Below are positions 52,996 through 60,728 of a DNA stretch of 64,000 bases, piece after piece (the first letter of the stretch is position 1; each line of letters opens with the position of its first letter). The notes beneath the pieces were generated by a model, which worked only from the letters and a program-made list of their open reading frames with translations, was not told where the DNA came from and ran no database searches. This stretch comes from Methylobacterium sp. Leaf465 (GTDB lineage: Bacteria > Pseudomonadota > Alphaproteobacteria > Rhizobiales > Beijerinckiaceae). Made by a program: the position numbers and the translations under genes. Location: the NCBI RefSeq assembly GCF_001424705.1, contig NZ_LMRA01000044.1, forward strand, positions 170,123-234,122, written 5' to 3'.

Positions 52996-54344
52996 CCGTC
53001 CCCGTCCCGTCCGAGACCCACGCCGCCGCCCCGCGCGCCCCCGAGATGAAGGGCGCCTGGCCGCCCCTGGAGGACAAGGCCGCGGGCCGTGCCTCGAACG
53101 ATCCGGCCCCGTCCGACCCGGCGGTGGGCACCGCCATGGCCGAGCTCGCCCGCGCCTTCGAGGCGTTCAAGGAGACCAACGACGCGCGCCTGGCCGCCAT
53201 CGAGGGCCGCGCTCCGGGCGACGTGCTCACCGAGGAGAAGCTCGCCCGCATCGACGCCGCCCTCGATACGGCGCGCACCCGCCTCGACCGCCTCACCCTC
53301 GACGGCCGCCGCCCGCCGTTGGGAAGTGGCGCGCCCCTGGGCCAGGGCGGGCCGGCGCCGCGCGACGGGGCCAGCCTCGAGCACAAGGCGGCCTTCGACC
53401 TCTACGTCCGGTCCGGCGAGAGCGGCGGCCTCAAGCGGCTCGAGGCGAAGGCCCTCTCGGCGGGGTCCGGCCCGGATGGCGGCTACCTCGTGCCGGCCGA
53501 GGTCGAGCGCATGGTGCTGACCCGCCTCGCCGCCCTGTCGCCGATCCGGTCGCTGGCCACGGTCCGGGTCATCTCCGGCGGGCAGTACAAGCGCGCGGTC
53601 TCGGTGCGCGACGCGGTCTCGGGCTGGGTCGCCGAGACGGCGCCGCGACCGCAGACCGACTCGCCGGTCCTGTCCGAGCTGACCTTCCCGGCCATGGAGC
53701 TCTACGCCATGCCGGCGGCGACGCAGACGCTCCTCGACGACGCCGTCGTGGACATCGATGCCTGGCTCGCCGACGAGGTCGAATCGGCCTTCGCCGAGCA
53801 GGAGGGCACGGCCTTCGTCACCGGCAACGGGGTCAGCCGCCCGCGCGGCTTCCTGACCTACGAGCTCGTGGCGAACACCGCCTGGGTGCCGGGCAAGATC
53901 GGAACCGTCGCGACGGGCGTGTCGGGCGGCTTCGCGGCCGCGAACCCGTCCGACGTGCTGTTCGATCTCGTCTACGCCCTGCGGGCGGGCTACCGGCAGA
54001 ACGCCACCTTCGTGATGAACCGGCGCCTGCAGAGCACGATCCGCAAGTTCAAGGACGCCGACGGCAACTACCTGTGGCAGCCGCCCCTGGCCGCCGACCG
54101 CGCGGCCACCCTCCTGGGCTTCCCCGTGGCCGAGGCGGAGGCGATGCCCAACGCGGGCGCCAACAGCCTCTCCCTCGCCTTCGGCGATTTCCGCCGCGGC
54201 TACCTCGTGGTGGACCGCGCCGGCCTGCGGGTGCTGCGCGACCCCTATTCGGCCAAGCCCTACGTGCTGTTCTACACCACCAAGCGCGTCGGCGGCGGCG
54301 TCCAGGACTTCGACGCCATCAAGCTCCTGTCCTTCGGGGCGTGA
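52992..54344 (+). CDS. HK97-family major capsid protein (GTA g5)
   Basis: A 450-residue capsid precursor. The N-terminal ~135 residues include a coiled-coil delta/scaffold segment (AMAELARAFEAFKETNDARL) that the prohead protease would remove. The mature part starts near KALSAGSGPDGGYLVPAEVE, typical of this family. Other markers are ETAPRPQTDSPVLSELTFP, the LDDAVVDIDAWLADEVESAF spine helix and GFPVAEAEAMPN. It forms the icosahedral shell. A 10-bp hairpin lies 6 bp past the stop codon, after which the cluster is interrupted by cargo. Confidence 0.95.
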   Translation: MTVPVPSETHAAAPRAPEMKGAWPPLEDKAAGRASNDPAPSDPAVGTAMAELARAFEAFKETNDARLAAIEGRAPGDVLTEEKLARIDAALDTARTRLDRLTLDGRRPPLGSGAPLGQGGPAPRDGASLEHKAAFDLYVRSGESGGLKRLEAKALSAGSGPDGGYLVPAEVERMVLTRLAALSPIRSLATVRVISGGQYKRAVSVRDAVSGWVAETAPRPQTDSPVLSELTFPAMELYAMPAATQTLLDDAVVDIDAWLADEVESAFAEQEGTAFVTGNGVSRPRGFLTYELVANTAWVPGKIGTVATGVSGGFAAANPSDVLFDLVYALRAGYRQNATFVMNRRLQSTIRKFKDADGNYLWQPPLAADRAATLLGFPVAEAEAMPNAGANSLSLAFGDFRRGYLVVDRAGLRVLRDPYSAKPYVLFYTTKRVGGGVQDFDAIKLLSFGA

Positions 54345-54350
54345 GCCCGA

Positions 54351-54378
54351 CACCCCCGGGCCCCCGGGCCCGGGGGTG
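54351..54378. terminator. Strong GC hairpin after the capsid gene
   Basis: CACCCCCGGG (54351-54360) and CCCGGGGGTG (54369-54378) form a perfect 10-bp stem with an 8-base loop, 6 bp past the capsid stop. No T-run follows, so it is a terminator-like or RNA-processing/stability element. It marks the junction where non-structural genes begin. Confidence 0.55.
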
Positions 54379-54519
54379 CCTTGCGGACGCGCAAAACCTG
54401 TTGATGGCGTATCACAACCTCAAGTTTGTTTCGGTGCGCGGCGATCTGATCGGAACCAACCTCTTCCGTCGATGCTTGAACCGCTTCAAAATCAACCTGA
54501 AGTTTCTAAGGCGGGCAGA

Positions 54520-55614
54520 ATGAATCTGGATGGAGCCGAGAACGCCAAGGCCGAGGTCTTCCTTCGGGCGTTCCGCTATCGCGAGGTGGCGCGCGCGGCC
54601 CTGGACGCCGCACCGACCTTCGCGCCCCTGCCGGGGACCCAGGCCCATGCCGACATCCTCCAGGCCCGCCGCGAGCGGAGTTTCGACCCCAAGGAGAAGA
54701 TCGCCGTCGGCATCCTGAAGACGAAATCCGACGACCGCCGGACCTCCGCCCTGAAGGTCGGACTGTTCCTCCAGCACAAGAAGCTGCTCCACCATCCCGT
54801 CGTCGAGGCAGCACAACGCATCGCGAAGGGCGAGATCGAGATTCGGATCACGGGCCGGGTGAGGCACCGGGGCACGGCGGTGAGCCCGTGCCGCCCCCTG
54901 CGCGCGGGCCATTCCATCGGCCACCCACGCATCACGGCAGGCACGATCGGCTGCTTCGGCATCAACCGCGACGGACACATCGGCATTTTGTCGAACAACC
55001 ACGTGCTGGCCAACACCAACCGGGCCCGGATCGGCGACATCATCCTGCAGCCCGGCCGGGCCGATGGCGGCCAGGTGCGCAATACCGAACACCACGTCGC
55101 CAAGCTCGAAGCGTTTGTGCCGATCGATTTCGATCCGACGGCTTCGAACCTCGTCGATTGCGCCTTCGCCCGCCTCATCCCGGGGTGCAACTGCGTTCCC
55201 CACCGTATTGACGGGATCGCCACCGGTGGCGGCGGCTGGGACATCGGCGACGTCGAGGACCTTCTGCTCGAACAGACCCCGGTAAAGAAGGTCGGCCGGA
55301 CCACGGATCTGAGGGAGGGCCGAGTGGCAGCGATCGACGTCGACAACATCCAGGTCCAGATGATCACTGGCGCCCGCCCGCGGTTCGCGATCTTCAACCG
55401 TCAGATCGTGATCGACGGCACGGACCGGCCGTTCTCGCAGGGAGGCGACAGTGGGGCGCTGATCTGTACGGATGACGGGCGCCCCGCGGCACTTCTGTTT
55501 GCGGGCACTGACCGTGGCGGTGCGAATGGGTACGGCATCACTTATGCAAACCCGATCCAGACCGTCCTTGATGCCCTCGAAGTCGAGATCTACACTCAGG
55601 TGGCAGGAGCGTGA
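54520..55614 (+). CDS. NAL1-like trypsin-fold serine protease
   Basis: A 364-residue protein. ATG 54520 after AAGG; ATG 54472 would add 16 residues. The N-terminal domain, about 58-115 (KEKIAVGILKTK, then KGEIEIRITGRV), precedes a chymotrypsin-like protease domain. The triad reads H161 in GILSNNHVLAN, D213 in NLVDCAFARL and S311 in QGGDSGALI, and VGRTTDLREGRV is the typical beta-strand loop. It lacks a signal sequence, so it acts in the cytoplasm or in the particle. It resembles plant NAL1 and bacterial relatives. The next gene starts 1 bp after its stop. It replaces nothing in the GTA order, so it is cargo. Confidence 0.82.
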   Translation: MNLDGAENAKAEVFLRAFRYREVARAALDAAPTFAPLPGTQAHADILQARRERSFDPKEKIAVGILKTKSDDRRTSALKVGLFLQHKKLLHHPVVEAAQRIAKGEIEIRITGRVRHRGTAVSPCRPLRAGHSIGHPRITAGTIGCFGINRDGHIGILSNNHVLANTNRARIGDIILQPGRADGGQVRNTEHHVAKLEAFVPIDFDPTASNLVDCAFARLIPGCNCVPHRIDGIATGGGGWDIGDVEDLLLEQTPVKKVGRTTDLREGRVAAIDVDNIQVQMITGARPRFAIFNRQIVIDGTDRPFSQGGDSGALICTDDGRPAALLFAGTDRGGANGYGITYANPIQTVLDALEVEIYTQVAGA

Positions 55615-55615
55615 C

Positions 55616-55861
55616 ATGAGTGACCGGCGGGAAAAGCTGCGCGCGACGAAACGGGCGGCGCTGGCAGCCAAGGACGCATTCGTCAGCCAGTACGCAGCCG
55701 GTCGCGGCGACCGCGCCGTCGGGCTCGGCTTGAACCGTCAGGGGGACGATTGGACCGTCAAGGTCTTCGCCCAATCGGCGCTGGCGGCGCGAGAATTACC
55801 GGACCATTTCGGCGATTTCGACGTCGAGGTTCAGATTACCGGGCCGGCCTCCACGACTTAG
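55616..55861 (+). CDS. Small partner of the NAL1-like protease
   Basis: An 81-residue protein starting 1 bp after the protease stop. A basic N-terminal helix (REKLRATKRAALAAKDAFVS) is followed by a compact domain: RAVGLGLNRQGDDWTVKVF, then FGDFDVEVQITGP. This matches, by eye, the N-terminal domain of the protease beside it (IAVGILKTK, LKVGLF, GEIEIRITGRV). It may therefore be a freed pro-domain acting as inhibitor, chaperone or substrate adaptor. No database family is claimed. Confidence 0.72.
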   Translation: MSDRREKLRATKRAALAAKDAFVSQYAAGRGDRAVGLGLNRQGDDWTVKVFAQSALAARELPDHFGDFDVEVQITGPASTT

Positions 55862-55885
55862 ACAAGCGCCTCGGCCCGGCTCGGC

Positions 55886-56797
55886 CTACCGCCGGCCCGG
55901 CTTGGCCATCCAGTCCGACCGGGTCGCGCCGATGGCGGCGCCGGAGGGCATGCGGGCGAAGTCGGCCGCGCGGGCGTTGATCCAGCCGGCATGCTCGCCG
56001 GTGGGCGTCACGGCGGTGAAGCCGCCGCAGGCGGTGCGGGCCTTCCGGTCCTGGCGCATGGCGCCGCTGGACCAGCTCACCACGCCGACGATCTGGTAGC
56101 CGCCGGGACCGCCGCGCAGGATCGGGCCGCCGGAATCGCCCAGGCAGGCACCGGCCCCCGCCGTCTCGGCCATGCGGCGGCGGTCGGTGACCACCGTGAC
56201 CCGGTTGGCGACCTGCAGCGAGCCGATGGAGACGAGGTGGGCCTGGCGCAGGGTCCGGGCGGTGTTGCGCCGGTTCTCCGCGACCACGCCGAAGCCCGCG
56301 ATGTCGACGGCGTCGCCGGTGTTGATGGCGCCGCCGCGGGGATCGAGGGGCTGGAAATCGCCGCTCAGGGGCTCGGCGAGCTTGATGACCGCGAGGTCGA
56401 TGCCCGGCTGGTCCTCCGGCGTGGTGCCGGGCACGAAGTCGGGATGCATGGCGAAGGCGATGGCGTTGATGCGGCGCGAGCGGAACGCCCGGTCGACCGC
56501 CACCACGCTGTAGCCGGCCTGATGCATGACGCAGTGGGCGGCGGTGAGCACGAGGTCGCGGGCGATGAGCGTGCCCGAGCAGATCTCGCCCTGGGTGCTC
56601 TCGATCCGCACCACCGAGGCGCGCAGGCCGTTGGGATCGCGCGAGACCTCGCCGTTGATCACCGCGGAGGCCGGCAGGGGCGCCAGCGCGCCGAGGGCCG
56701 CCGCCAGCACCGTCGCTCCGATCCGGAGGCGGGTGGGACGGGTCGTGTGGCGCACAGCCTTGCTGGGGGCAGCCTTGCGCAGCGCGGTCGGCAACAT
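55886..56797 (-). CDS. Secreted trypsin-like serine protease (S1), first copy
   Basis: A 303-residue exported protease. ATG 56797 follows GGGAGAG. The signal sequence ends about ASA at residue 45, then VINGEVSRDP suggests activation by cleavage before Val/Ile. Triad: H88 (LTAAHCVMH), D134 (GIDLAVIKL) and S222 (ACLGDSGGPI). Specificity pocket residues near VSWSSGA suggest no simple trypsin preference. On the opposite strand to the phage-like genes, and convergent with the NAL1-like pair (25 bp between). Probably cargo or an older host gene caught in the cluster. Confidence 0.88.
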   Translation of the reverse strand: MLPTALRKAAPSKAVRHTTRPTRLRIGATVLAAALGALAPLPASAVINGEVSRDPNGLRASVVRIESTQGEICSGTLIARDLVLTAAHCVMHQAGYSVVAVDRAFRSRRINAIAFAMHPDFVPGTTPEDQPGIDLAVIKLAEPLSGDFQPLDPRGGAINTGDAVDIAGFGVVAENRRNTARTLRQAHLVSIGSLQVANRVTVVTDRRRMAETAGAGACLGDSGGPILRGGPGGYQIVGVVSWSSGAMRQDRKARTACGGFTAVTPTGEHAGWINARAADFARMPSGAAIGATRSDWMAKPGRR

Positions 56798-56911
56798 CGT
56801 GTCTCTCCCGCGTCCGGCGATGTTCTGGACGAGAACGGCGTGGAGCCTATCGGAAGGCAATGGCTCGGCCAAGCTCTGGTTCCGCGGACCTTTCGTCATC
56901 CGCAGACCCGT

Positions 56912-57700
56912 TCAGACGCCGGACCAGCGCGCGGCGCTGCCCCAGCCCGACAGGGTCCGGTCGATCCAGTCGCGCTGCGGCCCGAGGAGGACGCCCTGGG
57001 AGACGCCGCCGCAGGCCTTGCCGGCGGCCCAGGCGGAGACCGCGAGGACGGCGGGCCCCGCGCCGATCGGCCCGCCGGAATCGCCCTGGCAGGCGCTGGC
57101 GCCGCCGGGACCGGCCCCGAGCCAGACCAGGAGGCGGCTCGGTCCGTGGGGCTCGATCACGCCGAGCTCGACGCTGCGGTAGGTCCCGGTGCTGCGGGCA
57201 TCCCCGGCGGCGGCGACGCCGTAGCCGGACAGGGTCAGGCGCTCGCCCGCCCGCGGCAGCGCGGCGCTGAGGGCGGCCGGCACGAAGCGGCCCGGCAAGG
57301 GGGCGGCCAGGCGCACCAGGGCGAGGTCGACCGAGCGGCGGCGCCCCGCCACCGCACCCGCATCGTAGCCCGGATGGAGCGCGCGGGCCGTGATCTCGGC
57401 CAGCACCGGCGCGCCGGCCGCGTCCTTGTAATGCACCCGGTGCTCGGCCCGGGCCGCCACGCAGTGGCCGGCGGTGAGCACCGCGTCCGCCGCCACGACG
57501 ATGCCGGTGCAGACGCCGCCGTTCGAGGACAGCACCATCACGGCCGAGCCCGCCGCCTCGGGGGCGGGGCGGCCGCCCACCACGGCGCCGGCCGGCCCCG
57601 AGGCCGGCGGTCCCAGCACGGCCAGCAGCACCGGAAGCCCCAGCAGGGCCGGGGCCCCGCGCCGCGCCGCGCGGCGGGTCCGGCCAGCGTTGCGCGCCAT
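56912..57700 (-). CDS. Secreted trypsin-like serine protease (S1), second copy
   Basis: A 262-residue exported protease starting at ATG 57700 after GGGAT. Signal sequence about 14-38 (LLGLPVLLAVLGPPASG), mature start near VVGGRPAP. Triad: H79 (LTAGHCVAA), D125 (VDLALVRL) and S208 (ACQGDSGGPI). Same strand as the first S1 protease, 115 bp upstream of it, and similar in layout (VLTAGHC/VLTAAHC, GYGV/GFGV), suggesting paralogues. It is divergent from the connector gene g6, 40 bp away, so a promoter for the phage-like genes may lie here. Confidence 0.88.
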   Translation of the reverse strand: MARNAGRTRRAARRGAPALLGLPVLLAVLGPPASGPAGAVVGGRPAPEAAGSAVMVLSSNGGVCTGIVVAADAVLTAGHCVAARAEHRVHYKDAAGAPVLAEITARALHPGYDAGAVAGRRRSVDLALVRLAAPLPGRFVPAALSAALPRAGERLTLSGYGVAAAGDARSTGTYRSVELGVIEPHGPSRLLVWLGAGPGGASACQGDSGGPIGAGPAVLAVSAWAAGKACGGVSQGVLLGPQRDWIDRTLSGWGSAARWSGV

Positions 57701-57740
57701 CGGGATCCCTTTCCTGGACGGCCCCCACACGGAGACGACG

Positions 57741-58310
57741 ATGACCCCGATACGCGTCGACGATGCCCGCGTCGAGCCGGTGACGCTGGCGGAGATGCGC
57801 GGCGTCCTGCGCCTGGACCCGGACGATGGCGGGGCCGAGAATCCCCTGGTGGAGCGCCTGATCGCGGCGGCCCGGGCGCAGGTGGAGGTGGCCACCCGGC
57901 GCATCCTGGCGCCGGGGCGCTACCGCGTGATGCTCACGGCCTGGCCCGGCGACGGCTGGCTGCCCCTGCCGCTCAGCCCCCTCGTGGCCGTGGCGCGGAC
58001 GGGCCTCGTCGATCCCGGCGGCACCGTCACCGACCTCGCCGCCGGGCTCGTCCGGCCCGGCGCGGACGGGATCGAGGCGCCCGGCCTCGTCATCGACCCG
58101 GCGGTGCCGGCCCTCGACCGGCGCGCCGCCCTGATCGAAGTCGACGCGGGCTACGGCGGCGCCGGGCCGCCGCTGCCGCCGGCCCTGGCCCAGGCGATCC
58201 GGCTCCTCGTGGCCCACGCCTTCGAGCATCGCGGCGACGGGGCCGGCGACGACGTCCCGCCGCCCGCCCTTGCCGCCCTGGTCGCGCCGCTGCGGCGGCT
58301 GCGCCTGTAG
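57741..58310 (+). CDS. Head-tail connector protein (GTA g6, gp6-like)
   Basis: A 189-residue protein of the phage gp6/YqbG type. The opening VEPVTLAEMRGVLRLDP and PLVERLIAAARAQVEVATRR helices match the head-tail adaptor that docks onto the portal. A GY-G turn region (YGGAGPPLPPALAQAIRLLV) fits the family end. ATG 57741 after GGAGACG. It resumes the structural gene order after the cargo and is followed by g7 after 26 bp. The identification is supported by sequence and position. Confidence 0.88.
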   Translation: MTPIRVDDARVEPVTLAEMRGVLRLDPDDGGAENPLVERLIAAARAQVEVATRRILAPGRYRVMLTAWPGDGWLPLPLSPLVAVARTGLVDPGGTVTDLAAGLVRPGADGIEAPGLVIDPAVPALDRRAALIEVDAGYGGAGPPLPPALAQAIRLLVAHAFEHRGDGAGDDVPPPALAALVAPLRRLRL

Positions 58311-58336
58311 CGCGCCCCGTCCCGGAGATCGCCGCC

Positions 58337-58705
58337 ATGCCCCAGCCCCTCCCCCCCGTGTCCATCGGCGCGCGCCGCCGCCGCTTCGTGCTCGAACGTC
58401 CCGTGGAGACGCCGGACGGCTTCGGCGGCGTGGTGCGCCGGTTCGAGGCCGGCCCGCTGCTCTGGGGGGCGATCGAGCCCCTGCGCCCGGTCGAGCGGCT
58501 CCGCTTCGGCCGCGCCGAGGCGGTCGCCACCCACCGGGTCCGGTTCCGCTTCGGCCCCACGATCACGCCGGCGATGCGCCTCGCCAGCGGCCCGCGCCGC
58601 TTCGCCGTGCGCAGCGCGGGCGATCCGGACGGGCGCCGGCGCGACCTCGTCTGCCAGGTCGAGGAACTCAACGTCGAGGAACTCGGTGCCGGGGCCGCCG
58701 CATGA
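58337..58705 (+). CDS. Head-tail joining/stopper protein (GTA g7)
   Basis: A 122-residue protein of the phage head-tail adaptor (gp7/SPP1 gp16-like) type: RRRRFVLERPVETPDGFGGV, a WGAIEPLRPVERLRFGRAEA strand-turn block and a C-terminal VEELNVEELG. Its role is to close the head after packaging and to join the tail. Stop overlaps the next gene start by 4 bp (ATGA). Confidence 0.87.
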   Translation: MPQPLPPVSIGARRRRFVLERPVETPDGFGGVVRRFEAGPLLWGAIEPLRPVERLRFGRAEAVATHRVRFRFGPTITPAMRLASGPRRFAVRSAGDPDGRRRDLVCQVEELNVEELGAGAAA

Positions 58706-59148
58706 GCCTCGCCCCCGCTCCCGCCGGCTCGCCCACCAGCCCGCTCCTGGCGCTGCGCGCCGCCATCCTCGCCTGGCTCGCCACCGACGCGCCCCTGGCG
58801 CGGCTGATGGGCGGGTCCCTGCGCCTGGCCGACGAGCCGCCCCGGGGCGTCGCGCCGGTCTACGCCCTGTTCGGGGACGCCGAGATCCGCGACGATTCCG
58901 TCGACGGCGCCCGGCGCCACCGGCACGCCCTCGGCCTGACGGTCTTCGCCCGGCCGGGCTCGCTCCGCAGCGCGGTGGATGCCGCCGAGCGCATCGCCGA
59001 CCTCCTGCACGACGCGCCCCTCGCCCTCGCGGGCCACACCCTCGTGCGCCTCGACCTGGAGGCCATCGCCGTGCGGCGCGACCCCGCCAGCGGCGAGGCC
59101 CGCGCCACCCTGACCCTGCGGGCGATCACCGAGCGCCTCTCCGCCTGA
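58702..59148 (+). CDS. Tail terminator-type protein, DUF3168 (GTA g8)
   Basis: A 148-residue DUF3168 protein: an opening helix PLLALRAAILAWLATDAPLA, FGDAEIRDDSVDG and a DAAERIADLLHDAPLAL helix are characteristic. The family forms the ring that ends the tail tube and attaches it to the head. It overlaps g7 by 4 bp and precedes the major tail gene by 23 bp. Confidence 0.88.
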   Translation: MSLAPAPAGSPTSPLLALRAAILAWLATDAPLARLMGGSLRLADEPPRGVAPVYALFGDAEIRDDSVDGARRHRHALGLTVFARPGSLRSAVDAAERIADLLHDAPLALAGHTLVRLDLEAIAVRRDPASGEARATLTLRAITERLSA

Positions 59149-59171
59149 CCCCTCGATCCACGGAGCCCCCC

Positions 59172-59579
59172 ATGGCAGCCCAACGCGGCAAGGACCTGCT
59201 TATCCGCATCGCCTCCGGCAGCGGCTTTCTCGCGGTGGCGGGCCTGCGGGCCCGCCAGATCGCCTTCAACGCCGAGACGGTGGACGTGACGAACGCCGAT
59301 TCCGCCGGGCGCTGGCGCGAACTCCTGGCCGGGGCCGGGGTGCGCCGGGCCGCCCTCTCGGGCTCCGGGGTGTTCCGCGACGAGGCCTCCGATGGCCGCC
59401 TGCGGCAGGTGTTCTTCGACGGCAGCCTGGAGACCTACCAGATCGTGGTGCCGGCTTTCGGCACCCTGGAGGGCGTCTTCCAGATCACCAGCCTGGAATA
59501 CCGCGGGGATCACGCCGGGGAGGTGACCTTCGACCTGGCCCTCGACTCGGCCGGCCCCCTCGCCTTCACGGCCGCCTGA
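59172..59579 (+). CDS. Major tail protein, TP901-1 type (GTA g9)
   Basis: A 135-residue tail-tube protein: MAAQRGKDLLIRIASGSGF opens it, followed by ETVDVTNADSAGRWRELLAGAGVR and SLEYRGDHAGEVTFDLAL, matching TIGR02126-type phage major tail proteins in alphaproteobacterial GTAs. It polymerises around the tape measure. Its stop codon shares one base with the next start (TGATG). Confidence 0.92.
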   Translation: MAAQRGKDLLIRIASGSGFLAVAGLRARQIAFNAETVDVTNADSAGRWRELLAGAGVRRAALSGSGVFRDEASDGRLRQVFFDGSLETYQIVVPAFGTLEGVFQITSLEYRGDHAGEVTFDLALDSAGPLAFTAA

Positions 59580-59902
59580 TGGCCAACCGCCGGCGCGGCG
59601 AGGTGGCCCTGGCCCTGGGCCCCGAGCGCTACACCCTCTGCCTCACCCTCGGGGCCCTGGCCGAACTCGAGGATGCCCTCGGGGCCGCCGACCTCACCGA
59701 GCTCGCCGCCCGCTTCGGCGAGGGGCGGCTCAGGAGCCGGGACCTCATCGCGCTCCTCGGCGCGGCCCTGCGCGGCGGCGGCCACGACCTCGACGCGGCC
59801 GCCGTCGCGGCCCTGCCGCTGGCGGGCGACCTGGAGGCGATCGGAACGGCGATCGGCGCCGTGCTCGCCGCGGCCTTCGGCGAGGCCCCCGAAACCCCTT
59901 GA
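59579..59902 (+). CDS. Tail assembly chaperone-like protein (GTA-gp10 family)
   Basis: A 107-residue GTA-gp10 family protein: RRGEVALALGPERYTLCLTLGALAELEDALGAADL and GRLRSRDLIALLGAALRGGG (quoted in part) are typical. It probably guides tail assembly along with the next frame. Overlaps g9 by one base and the next gene by 4 bases. Confidence 0.88.
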   Translation: MANRRRGEVALALGPERYTLCLTLGALAELEDALGAADLTELAARFGEGRLRSRDLIALLGAALRGGGHDLDAAAVAALPLAGDLEAIGTAIGAVLAAAFGEAPETP

Positions 59903-60117
59903 GCCCCACGGGCGGGACCGCGCCGGAGCCGCCCTCCGCCTTCCCGTGGGACGAGGCGCTGGCGCTGGGCCTCGCCCGCCTGCGCTGGCGCCCGCGCGAC
60001 TTCTGGCGCGCCACGCCGCGCGAACTGATGGCCGCCGCCGGCCTGACCGGGGCCCGCACCGCCCTCGACGGGGCGGCCCTGCGGGACCTGATCGCCCGCT
60101 TCCCCGACCCGACCTGA
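59899..60117 (+). CDS. Small tail assembly protein, rcc01693 family (GTA g10.1)
   Basis: A 72-residue protein begun by TTG 59899, overlapping the gp10 stop (TTGA). The block PWDEALALGLARLRWRPRDFW followed by ATPRELMAAAGL is the signature of the small protein after gp10 in GTA clusters. Likely a second chaperone. Its size and the overlap argue for translational coupling. Confidence 0.86.
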   Translation: MSPTGGTAPEPPSAFPWDEALALGLARLRWRPRDFWRATPRELMAAAGLTGARTALDGAALRDLIARFPDPT

Positions 60118-60133
60118 TGCGAGGACCCCCGCC

Positions 60134-60709
60134 ATGGCCGAGACCGACCTCGACCGCAGCACCGCGGCCCGCGCCCGGCAGCTGGAGACCCTCGACCGGC
60201 TCGCCCAGCGCTTCGGCCAGAGCCTGTCCCAGGCGCTGAGCCTCAATGTCGGGGCCGGGCGCCAGCTCGACAGCGTCCTCGGCACGCTGGCGACGAAGCT
60301 CTCCAGCGTGACGGTCAAGGCGGCCCTGAGCCCGGTGAAGGCCGGGATCACCCGGCTGGTGAACGGGCTGATCGGGTCGGGCGCGGGCAGTGCCGAAGCG
60401 GCCTTCGCCGACGGCGGGGTTCTGCAGCGGGGCCGCGTCCGCCCCTTCGCGGCCGGCGGCGTCGTGGCCGCCCCGACCTACTTCCCCATGCGCGACGGCC
60501 TCGGCCTGATGGGCGAGGCCGGGCCGGAGGCGATCCTGCCCCTGAAGCGCGGCAGCGACGGGCGGCTCGGCGTCGCGACGGGCGGCCAGGCCTCCGCCCC
60601 CGTGACCATCCACATCGCCACCCCGGACCTCGAGAGCTTCCGCCGCTCGGAGGCGCAGGTGGCCGCCGGCCTCGCCCGGGCGGTGGCCCGGGGCCGGCGC
60701 GGCCTGTGA
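60134..60709 (+). CDS. Phage tail tape measure protein, short (GTA g11)
   Basis: A 191-residue protein. An N-terminal helical half (RQLETLDRLAQRFGQSLSQAL) precedes the conserved GTA block: FADGGVLQRGRVRPFAAGGVV, MGEAGPEAILPLKRGSDGRLG. The short length implies a short tail, as in RcGTA. The order g10-g10.1-g11-g12 is kept. The tape measure sets tail length and may help DNA ejection. Confidence 0.88.
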   Translation: MAETDLDRSTAARARQLETLDRLAQRFGQSLSQALSLNVGAGRQLDSVLGTLATKLSSVTVKAALSPVKAGITRLVNGLIGSGAGSAEAAFADGGVLQRGRVRPFAAGGVVAAPTYFPMRDGLGLMGEAGPEAILPLKRGSDGRLGVATGGQASAPVTIHIATPDLESFRRSEAQVAAGLARAVARGRRGL

Positions 60710-60728
60710 GGCGAAAGGAGGAATCCAC

